The notes beneath the pieces are model-generated. The model did no database searches, was not told the DNA's origin, and worked only from the letters and a program-made list of their open reading frames with translations. A stretch of DNA of 36,856 bases from Pseudomonadota bacterium (GTDB lineage: Bacteria > Pseudomonadota > Alphaproteobacteria > Rhizobiales > Xanthobacteraceae). Of this stretch, positions 7,423 through 13,958 are shown in pieces; within the stretch, counting starts at the first letter, position 1, and each line of letters starts with the position of its first letter. Location: positions 1 to 36,856 of the forward strand of contig JAEWJH010000050.1 of NCBI GenBank assembly GCA_023386635.1. The letters are read 5' to 3'. The translations under genes and the position numbers were made by a program.

Positions 7423-9117
7423 ATGCCCGCTTCGCAGCATCAGAATCCGAAATCCGACATCGAAATCTCGCAATCCGCCCAGAAGCGGCCGATCATCGAC
7501 GTTGCCAAGAACAAGCTCGGCATCGCCGCGGAAAACCTCGAACCCTATGGCCATTACAAGGCCAAGGTGTCGATGGAGTATGTGAAGTCGCTCAAGGACA
7601 AGAAGAACGGCAAGCTCGTTCTCGTCACCGCAATTTCGCCGACGCCGGCGGGTGAGGGCAAGACCACCACCACGGTCGGTCTCACCGACGCGCTGAACTT
7701 CATCGGCAAGAAGGCGATGTGCGCGCTGCGCGAGCCGTCGCTCGGCCCGTCGTTCGGCATGAAGGGCGGCGCCGCCGGCGGCGGCTATGCGCAGGTGATC
7801 CCGATGGAGGACATCAACCTCCACTTCACCGGTGACTTCCACGCCATCACCTCCGCGCACAACCTGCTGTCGGCGCTGATCGACAACCATATCTACTGGG
7901 GCAATGCGCTCGGCATCGACTCCCGCCGCGTCACCTGGCGCCGCGTAATGGACATGAACGACCGTGCGCTGCGCGAGATCGTCTGCTCGCTCGGTGGCGT
8001 CGCCAACGGCTATCCGCGCGAAGCAGGCTTCGACATCACCGTGGCGTCGGAAGTCATGGCGATCTTCTGCCTCGCCAAGGATCTCGAGGACCTGAAGGAG
8101 CGGCTTGGCAACATCATCGTCGCTTATACGCGCGACCGTAAGCCGATCCGTGCCCGCGATCTCAACGCGCACGGCGCCATGGCGGCTCTGCTGAAGGAAG
8201 CGATCGCGCCGAACCTGGTGCAGACGCTGGAAGGCACGCCGTCCTTCATCCACGGCGGTCCGTTCGCCAACATCGCGCATGGCTGCAACTCGGTGGTCGC
8301 CACCACCACCGCGCTGAAGCTCGCCGAATACGTGGTCACCGAGGCCGGCTTCGGCGCCGATCTCGGCATGGAGAAGTTCCTCGACATCAAGTGCCGCAAG
8401 GCCGGCCTCAAGCCGGACTGCGTGGTGGTGGTCGCCACCATCCGCGCGCTGAAGATGCATGGCGGCGTCAAGAAAGAGGACCTGAAGAAGGAAGACCTCA
8501 AGGCGCTGGAAGGCGGCATGGCCAACCTGCAGCGTCACATCGAGAACGTGAAGAAGTTCGGTCTACCGGCGGTGGTCTCGATCAACCGCTTCTCGGCCGA
8601 CACCGACGCCGAGGTCGCGCTGGTCAAGGAGAAGTGCAAGGCGCTCGGCGTCGAAGCGCTGATGGCCGATCACTGGGCCATGGGCGGCGAAGGCGCGGCC
8701 GATGTCGCCAAGGCCGTCGTCAAGATCTGCGACGAGGGCAAGGCCAATCTCAAGCTGCTCTACACCGACGAGACGCCGCTGTTCGAAAAGGTGCGCACCA
8801 TCGCCAAGGAGCTGTACCGCGCCGACGACGCGATCGCCGACAAATCGGTGAAGGACCAGCTCAAGCAGTGGGAAGAGATGGGCTTCGGCAAACTGCCGGT
8901 GTGCATCGCCAAGACCCAGTATTCGTTCTCGACCAATCCGGACGCCAAGGGTGCGCCGACCGGGTTCAGCATTCCGGTCCGTGAAGTGCGGCTCTCGGCC
9001 GGCGCGGAATTCGTCGTGGCGATCTGCGGTGAGATCATGACGATGCCGGGCCTGCCGAAGGTGCCGTCTGCAGACGCGATCGACGTCAAGGACGGCAAGA
9101 TCGTCGGCCTGTTCTAA
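7423..9117 (+). CDS. fhs: Formate--tetrahydrofolate ligase
   Basis: This enzyme (also called FtfL) joins formate to tetrahydrofolate using ATP, giving 10-formyl-THF; the reaction is reversible. The 564-residue length fits the family (~555-560). The N-terminal P-loop TPAGEGKTTTT is at about 74-84, and the signature blocks REPSLGPSFGMKGGAAGGG and LHFTGDFHAITSAHNL follow. The C-terminus ends in the usual GLF. ATG 7423 has only a weak Shine-Dalgarno sequence. The next residues are a poorly conserved leader, and the conserved part begins near residue 22. In oxalate-using methylotrophs this enzyme feeds formate into C1-folate metabolism, which suits its place after frc. A terminator follows directly. 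Confidence 0.97.
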   Translation: MPASQHQNPKSDIEISQSAQKRPIIDVAKNKLGIAAENLEPYGHYKAKVSMEYVKSLKDKKNGKLVLVTAISPTPAGEGKTTTTVGLTDALNFIGKKAMCALREPSLGPSFGMKGGAAGGGYAQVIPMEDINLHFTGDFHAITSAHNLLSALIDNHIYWGNALGIDSRRVTWRRVMDMNDRALREIVCSLGGVANGYPREAGFDITVASEVMAIFCLAKDLEDLKERLGNIIVAYTRDRKPIRARDLNAHGAMAALLKEAIAPNLVQTLEGTPSFIHGGPFANIAHGCNSVVATTTALKLAEYVVTEAGFGADLGMEKFLDIKCRKAGLKPDCVVVVATIRALKMHGGVKKEDLKKEDLKALEGGMANLQRHIENVKKFGLPAVVSINRFSADTDAEVALVKEKCKALGVEALMADHWAMGGEGAADVAKAVVKICDEGKANLKLLYTDETPLFEKVRTIAKELYRADDAIADKSVKDQLKQWEEMGFGKLPVCIAKTQYSFSTNPDAKGAPTGFSIPVREVRLSAGAEFVVAICGEIMTMPGLPKVPSADAIDVKDGKIVGLF

Positions 9118-9140
9118 CCGCCCGCGTCACGCAATCTCGG

Positions 9141-9174
9141 AAACGGCCTCGCTCCAGCGGGGCCGTTTTCTTTT
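9141..9174 (+). terminator. Rho-independent terminator after fhs
   Basis: AAACGGCCTCGC (9141-9152) pairs with GCGGGGCCGTTT (9157-9168), with one G-T pair and a TCCA loop, then runs into TTTTCTTTT. It closes the oxc-frc-fhs block. Confidence 0.88.
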
Positions 9175-9298
9175 GCGCGGCTGTCATGCGGTCTCATCTC
9201 GCGGCTGTGAGGTGACAAACACCGGCTTTTGCAGGATCGTGCGCGCCGGACGGCGCCGCCTGCGCGGCTGCCGGAAACGACAGCAACGAGGATCCGTG

Positions 9299-9985
9299 AT
9301 GCTCAAGTTCTACTACAGCGGCGCGCCGAACCCGACCAAGGTCGCACTGTTTCTGGAAGAGGCCGGCCTGCCCTATGAGGCAATCCCGGTGGACACCCGC
9401 AAGGGTGAGCAGCACAAACCGGAATATCTCGCCATCAATCCGAACGCCAAGGTGCCCTCGATCGTCGACGGCGACGTGACGGTGTTCGACTCCAACGCGA
9501 TCCTTCTCTATCTCGCGGAAAAGACCGGAAAGTTTCTGCCCGCGAAATCCGACAAGCTGCGCGGTGAGATGTTGTCGTGGCTGATGTTCGTCGCCTCCGG
9601 CGTCGGGCCTTATTCCGGCCAGTCGGTGCATTTCCGCAACTATGCGCCGGAGAAGATCGACTATGCGGTCAACCGGTATGCGTTCGAGGCGCAGCGCCAT
9701 TTCGGCATTCTCGATGCACGCCTCGCGAAGCAGAAATACATGGTCGGCGACAGCTATACGATCGTCGACATGGACGTGTGGGGCTGGGCGCGGCTCATGC
9801 CGGTCGTGCTTGGCGAGCAGGCGTGGGCGAAATTCCCGAACCTCAAGCGTCTGGTCGATGAGATCAGCGCGCGTCCCGCGGCCAAGGTCGCAGCCGGGCT
9901 CAAGGATCGTCATGCCTTCAAGGCGGAGATGGACGACGAGGCCCGTGCGGCGATGTTCCGCCACATCAAGGAGCGGGTGGCGTAG
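9299..9985 (+). CDS. Glutathione S-transferase family protein (Nu-class/YfcG-like)
   Basis: The 228-residue protein has an N-terminal thioredoxin-like domain (about 1-80) and a helical GST C-terminal domain (about 88-210). SGAPNPTKVALFLEEAGL, the cis-proline P53 in NAKVPSIVD, and FDSNAIL at 63-69 (the glutathione gamma-glutamyl binding site) closely resemble YfcG/YghU-type GSTs. Those act as glutathione-dependent disulfide reductases or peroxidases rather than classic conjugating enzymes. I chose ATG 9299 because the fold begins there and CGAGGA lies upstream; an adjoining GTG at 9296 is an alternative. It follows the fhs terminator and probably has its own promoter. A link to oxalate metabolism is not shown. 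Confidence 0.88.
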   Translation: MLKFYYSGAPNPTKVALFLEEAGLPYEAIPVDTRKGEQHKPEYLAINPNAKVPSIVDGDVTVFDSNAILLYLAEKTGKFLPAKSDKLRGEMLSWLMFVASGVGPYSGQSVHFRNYAPEKIDYAVNRYAFEAQRHFGILDARLAKQKYMVGDSYTIVDMDVWGWARLMPVVLGEQAWAKFPNLKRLVDEISARPAAKVAAGLKDRHAFKAEMDDEARAAMFRHIKERVA

Positions 9986-9991
9986 GTTGCA

Positions 9992-10041
9992 AGCCTCATG
10001 GTGAGGAGCATCGCCATCAGTGCGTTTACGCGCGTCTCGAC
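9992..10041. repeat. Truncated intergenic repeat of the 'GTGAGGAGCATCGC' family
   Basis: GCCTCATGGTGAGGAGCATCGC followed by GCGTCTCGAC matches the beginning of the repeat at 26211-26325. The rest of the element is missing here. A scrap resembling the 3' end of the 87-bp element (GCGCATGAC) follows at about 10052-10060, so two repeats may have decayed together. Confidence 0.6.
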
Positions 10042-10083
10042 CCGCTATGCCCGCGCATGACGGCTGATGGAGATAGGCCTCCA

Positions 10084-10968
10084 TCACCCCGCCATCTCCA
10101 CCACCGCGCGCGCGACATCGGCAAGGACCGCGTCGCGCGCCTTGGCGTCGCCGGTGCTGCCGGTGAGATAAGCAGTGACCACGAGCGGCTCGCGCTGCTG
10201 CGGCGGCCATAGCACGCCGATGTCGTTGGACGTGCCGCGCACGCCGGTGCCGGTCTTGTCGCCGCAGATCCAGCCCTCCGGCAAGCCGGCGCGCAGCCGC
10301 GTGTCGCCGGTCTTGTTGCCGCGCAGCCAGGCGACGAGTTGCGCGCGCGACGCCGCGCTCAGGGCATCGCCGAGCACCAGCGTGCGGATCGTTTTTGCCA
10401 TCGCCGCCGGTGTCGTGGTGTCGCGACGATCGCCGGGAATGGCGCTGTTGAGAAAAGGCTCGATCCGGTCGAGCCGAGTTGCGCGATCGCCGAGCGAATG
10501 CGCGAAAGCGGTTATGGCGCGTGGACCGCCGAGGCTTTTCAGGATCAGATTGGCGGCGGTGTTGTCGCTCAGCGTGACCGCCGCTTCGCACAGTTCCGCG
10601 ATGGTGATGCCGGCCTGTCCGATGCGCTCCTTGGTCACCGGCGAATAGGTAATGATGTCGCTGTGCCGTACGACGACGCGGCGGTCGAGCCGTTCGGCAC
10701 CGCGGTCAACCCGGCGCAGCACCGCCGCTGCGGCGATGAGTTTGAACGTGCTGCACATGGGAAAGCGCTCGTTCATGCGCCAGCCGCTCTGTTGTCCGGA
10801 CCGCGTGTCGAGCACCGTGACGCCAAGCCGTCCGCCGCTGCGCCGCTCGATCTGGCGCAGCCTCGTCATGAAGGATGAGGCTGCCGGCGCCGCTGCGGCG
10901 CTGTGTCCCAAGAGGCCGCAGAGCGCAACACTGCCGGTGCCGACGAGAACGGCGCGTCGAGTCGTCAT
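10084..10968 (-). CDS. bla: Class A beta-lactamase
   Basis: This secreted serine beta-lactamase has all family motifs: S73-T-F-K76 (catalytic Ser and Lys), S134-D-N136, the omega-loop glutamate E170 with N174, and K238-T-G240. The start of the 294-residue protein is a likely Tat signal, MTTRRAVLVG followed by a hydrophobic stretch and SAAAAPAA. ATG 10968 has AAGGA seven bases upstream; a GTG at 10983 would add five residues but is worse placed. Cys72, immediately before the catalytic Ser, corresponds to Ambler 69, but the residue matching Ambler 238 is glycine, so the disulfide of class A carbapenemases cannot form. Ambler 244 is serine, and an arginine near position 220 (TRLRAG) probably substitutes for Arg244, as in several subgroups. 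It looks like a chromosomal penicillinase/cephalosporinase; no mobile element surrounds it. Confidence 0.95.
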   Translation of the reverse strand: MTTRRAVLVGTGSVALCGLLGHSAAAAPAASSFMTRLRQIERRSGGRLGVTVLDTRSGQQSGWRMNERFPMCSTFKLIAAAAVLRRVDRGAERLDRRVVVRHSDIITYSPVTKERIGQAGITIAELCEAAVTLSDNTAANLILKSLGGPRAITAFAHSLGDRATRLDRIEPFLNSAIPGDRRDTTTPAAMAKTIRTLVLGDALSAASRAQLVAWLRGNKTGDTRLRAGLPEGWICGDKTGTGVRGTSNDIGVLWPPQQREPLVVTAYLTGSTGDAKARDAVLADVARAVVEMAG

Positions 10969-11062
10969 TCCTTTATCCTTCACGATCGTCCGAATAATGC
11001 GAATGCTCCCGCATGTCGGGCAAAAGCGGACAAAATGAGGAAATGTCGGCTGTCCGCCGACG

Positions 11063-11995
11063 TTACGCCGTCACGGCTGTCCGGAGGGAGGCGCGGACTT
11101 CCATCGCCTCCAGCGTCGGCGCGACGCGCCGCGCCTGCGCCACCAGCTCGGCGGTGAGCGGCGTCATCGGTTCGCGGGCCGGCGCGACCAGTCCGATGGC
11201 CTGCACGGCGTCGGGATCGACGATCGGGATCGCCCGCACATTGTCGCTGAGGCCGAGCGTCTCGACCAACTTGGCCGGCATCACGCTGGCCCAGCGGCCG
11301 GTGCGCACATGGGAGAACAGCAGGATCATCGAATCCGATTCCAGCATCGGCCGGCCGTCGCCGCTCTCGACATTGAGCAGGCGGTCGATGATGCGCCGGT
11401 TCTGCATGTCTGGCGTGAGCAGGCAGAGCGGCACGCGCGCGACTTCAGCCCAACTGACGCTGTCGCGGTTGCCGAGCGGGGCGTCCGCCGCGGTCAGGAG
11501 CTGATAGCGTTCGTGATAAAGCGGCACGGTGCTGACACGGCCGAGCGGCTCGTTGCCGAGATAGGTGATACCGGCATCGATCTCGAAATTCTCCAGAAGG
11601 TCGAGAATGTCGGTCGAGGTGCGCGAATAAATGGTGAAGTGCACATGCGGGTGCTCTTCGCGATAAGGCGTGGTGATCGCGGCGACCATGGCGAGCGCGG
11701 TGGGGATCGCGGCGATGCGCAGCCGGCCGCTGAGACCGAAGCGCAGCGCGTTGATCTCCTCGCGCATCTGCCGGGTGTCGCCGACGATCCGACGTGCCCA
11801 GTCGAGCACCCGTTCGCCTTCCGGGGTGAATCCCTGGAACCGCGATCCGCGGTTCACCAGCAGGACGCTCATCTGTTCCTCGAGCTGTTTTACGCCCGCG
11901 GACAGGGTCGGCTGCGTGACTCCGCAGGACTCCGCCGCCCGCCCGAAATGCTTCTCTCGGGCCAGCGCCAGCAGGAAATCCAGCTTGTCGATCAT
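11063..11995 (-). CDS. LysR-family transcriptional regulator, probable formate dehydrogenase regulator
   Basis: The 310-residue protein has an N-terminal helix-turn-helix (about residues 3-60; FGRAAESCGVTQPTLSAGVKQ) and a periplasmic-binding-protein-like effector domain from about 92 to 295. It is transcribed away from fdh1B, with a 170-bp gap that contains a T-N11-A dyad. This is the arrangement of LysR regulators such as FdsR that control NAD-dependent formate dehydrogenase operons, so that role is inferred. The beta-lactamase lies downstream on the same strand (94 nt), but the sequence does not look like AmpR, and AmpR genes are divergent from their bla targets. Confidence 0.88.
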   Translation of the reverse strand: MIDKLDFLLALAREKHFGRAAESCGVTQPTLSAGVKQLEEQMSVLLVNRGSRFQGFTPEGERVLDWARRIVGDTRQMREEINALRFGLSGRLRIAAIPTALAMVAAITTPYREEHPHVHFTIYSRTSTDILDLLENFEIDAGITYLGNEPLGRVSTVPLYHERYQLLTAADAPLGNRDSVSWAEVARVPLCLLTPDMQNRRIIDRLLNVESGDGRPMLESDSMILLFSHVRTGRWASVMPAKLVETLGLSDNVRAIPIVDPDAVQAIGLVAPAREPMTPLTAELVAQARRVAPTLEAMEVRASLRTAVTA

Positions 11996-12082
11996 GGCGA
12001 TGGAAAACCGTTGTAAAACAATCGATTATCTGCGCGCACTTCTCCTTATCATGTAATAATAGGCGGAACGACAGGGAAATTG

Positions 12083-12097
12083 ATAGATTTTCTCTAT
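12083..12097. promoter_or_regulatory. Candidate LysR binding site (T-N11-A dyad)
   Basis: ATAGA-TTTTC-TCTAT is a perfect 5-bp inverted repeat with a 5-nt spacer and contains T12084-N11-A12096, the classic LysR box. It lies in the intergenic region between the LysR gene and fdh1B, about 70 bp before the fdh1B start. Regulation of both directions is inferred. Confidence 0.5.
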
Positions 12098-12165
12098 GGA
12101 CCGATGGGAAACACGGGATTGTCGAAATTTTAGAATAGTTTCAACTAGGTGCGGGGAGAGAGCTC

Positions 12166-13908
12166 ATGAATATGCATAATCCGCCCAGAGGCCCGAAGGG
12201 GCCCGCACATGGTCAAAAGAACGGCGGCGGGGGGCCTCGCGGCCGCCGTCCGCGCGTCACGCCGAAGGGCCGGCAGGTCGATACCGCCGCTCTCACCGAG
12301 ATCGAAGCGCTGCTGGCGGACCGCCCGCGCCGCCGCGACCTGCTGATCGAGCATCTGCATCTGATCCAGGACAAATACGGCCACCTGTCCGCGCCGCACC
12401 TCACCGCGCTCGCGCATCTGATGCGCATGTCGCTCACCGAGGTCTATGAGGTCGCGACCTTCTATTCGCATTTCGATGTGGTGAAGGACGGCCCCCCGCC
12501 GCCGCCCATGACGGTGCGGGTGTGCGATTCCCTGTCCTGCGCCATGGCGGGCAGCGAGCGTCTTCTCGCCGAACTGCCCGGCAAGCTCGGCCGCGACGTT
12601 CGCGTCATCCGCGCGCCGTGCATGGGCGCGTGCGACCACGCGCCGGTCTGCGCCGTCGGCCACCTGCAGACCCAGCAGGCGACCGTGGAGAAAGTCGAAG
12701 CGGCGGTCGCGGCCAAGCCGCATCCGCATGCGTGGTATCCGGCCACCGACTTCGACATGTATCAGGCGGCGGGCGGCTACACGCTGCTGAAGGATTGCCT
12801 CGCCGGCAAACGCACCCGCGACGATCTGATTGCGATTGTCAGCGACGCCGGCCTGCGTGGCCTCGGCGGCGCCGGCTTCCCCACCGGCCGCAAATGGTCG
12901 CTGGTGCGCGCCGAGCCCGCGCCGCGGCTGATGGCTGTGAACTGCGACGAGGGCGAGCCCGGCACGTTCAAGGATCGCTATTACCTGGAACGCGATCCGC
13001 ACCGTTTCCTCGAGGGCGTGCTGATCGGCGCCTGGGTGGTCGAAGCGCCGGCGGTCTACATCTATGTCCGCGACGAATATCCGGAAATCCGGCTGATGCT
13101 GCTCGAGGAAATCGCGCGGCTGGAGCAGTCGGGACTGACGCCGCACACGCAGGTGCATCTGCGCCGTGGTGCCGGCGCTTACATCTGCGGCGAAGAATCC
13201 GCGATGATCGAATCGATCGAAGGCAAGCGCGGCCTGCCGCGGCATCGTCCGCCCTATGTCGCGCAGGTCGGCCTGTTCGGTCGTCCGACGCTCGAGCAGA
13301 ACGTCGAGACGCTGTACTGGGTGCGCGACATCATCGAGCGCGGCCCGGCGTGGTTCTCCTCGCAGGGCAAGGAAGGCCACAAGGGCTTCCGCAGCTTCTC
13401 GGTGTCGGGCCGCGTCAAGAATCCGGGCGTGAAGGTCGCGCCGGCCGGCGTGACAATTCGCGAACTGATCGAGAATTATGCCGGCGGCATGCAGGACGGC
13501 CACACGCTCAAGGGCTTCCTGCCCGGCGGCGCGTCCGGCGGTATTTTCCCGGCGTCGATGGCGGATCATCCGCTCGATTTCGGCACGCTGGAAAAGCACG
13601 GCGGCTTCGTCGGCTCGCACGCGGTGGTGATCCTGTCCGAGCAGGACGACATGAAAGCGGTGGCGCTCAACCTCATGAAGTTCTTCGAGGACGAGAGCTG
13701 CGGCCAATGCACGCCCTGCCGCGTCGGCACGGAAAAAGCCGTGAAGCTGATGCAGCATGGTCCGTGGGACACGAATCTGCTGACGGAACTGGCGACGCTG
13801 ATGCGCGACGCCTCGATCTGTGGCCTCGGCCAGGCCGCACCCAATCCGCTGGTCTCGGTGATGACATTCTTCCCGGACGATCTCGCCAAGCCGCTCGGGC
13901 GTTGGTGA
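12166..13908 (+). CDS. fdh1B: NAD-dependent formate dehydrogenase beta subunit (fused NuoE-NuoF-like diaphorase)
   Basis: The 580-residue protein fuses two complex I-like modules. Residues ~40-185 are a NuoE-type thioredoxin-fold domain with a [2Fe-2S] site (C120, C125, C152, C156). Residues ~200-580 are a NuoF-type domain with the FMN/NADH site (GLRGLGGAGFPTGRKW near 229 and NCDEGEPGTFKDR near 259) and a [4Fe-4S] site (C512, C515, C518, C552). It passes electrons from the alpha subunit to NAD. The fusion and the pairing with a single large alpha subunit match FDH1 of Methylobacterium extorquens rather than the separate FdsG and FdsB of Rhodobacter or Cupriavidus. The first ~35 residues are a Gly/Pro/Arg-rich leader of unknown use. 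ATG 12166 has GGGGAGAG upstream. fdh1A follows after 50 nt. Confidence 0.95.
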   Translation: MNMHNPPRGPKGPAHGQKNGGGGPRGRRPRVTPKGRQVDTAALTEIEALLADRPRRRDLLIEHLHLIQDKYGHLSAPHLTALAHLMRMSLTEVYEVATFYSHFDVVKDGPPPPPMTVRVCDSLSCAMAGSERLLAELPGKLGRDVRVIRAPCMGACDHAPVCAVGHLQTQQATVEKVEAAVAAKPHPHAWYPATDFDMYQAAGGYTLLKDCLAGKRTRDDLIAIVSDAGLRGLGGAGFPTGRKWSLVRAEPAPRLMAVNCDEGEPGTFKDRYYLERDPHRFLEGVLIGAWVVEAPAVYIYVRDEYPEIRLMLLEEIARLEQSGLTPHTQVHLRRGAGAYICGEESAMIESIEGKRGLPRHRPPYVAQVGLFGRPTLEQNVETLYWVRDIIERGPAWFSSQGKEGHKGFRSFSVSGRVKNPGVKVAPAGVTIRELIENYAGGMQDGHTLKGFLPGGASGGIFPASMADHPLDFGTLEKHGGFVGSHAVVILSEQDDMKAVALNLMKFFEDESCGQCTPCRVGTEKAVKLMQHGPWDTNLLTELATLMRDASICGLGQAAPNPLVSVMTFFPDDLAKPLGRW

Positions 13909-13958
13909 GACGAGACAGCAGTCACAGCATACGGCGCGGACGACAAGGATATCGCACC

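Noticed and set aside
10065..10086. TGATGGAG/CTCCATCA hairpin at the 3' end of bla as a terminator
   Set aside because: The stem is only 8 bp, overlaps the stop codon and has no T-run.
10084..10968. Idea that the beta-lactamase is a class A carbapenemase
   Set aside because: Cys69 is present, but the position equivalent to 238 is glycine, so the characteristic disulfide is missing.
11063..11995. LysR gene as an AmpR-type regulator of bla
   Set aside because: It is not divergent from bla, its sequence is not AmpR-like, and it is divergent from fdh1B.
12522..13958. In-frame extension of fdh1A far upstream
   Set aside because: It overlaps fdh1B completely and encodes Arg-rich non-protein-like sequence; ATG 13959 has a good ribosome-binding site.
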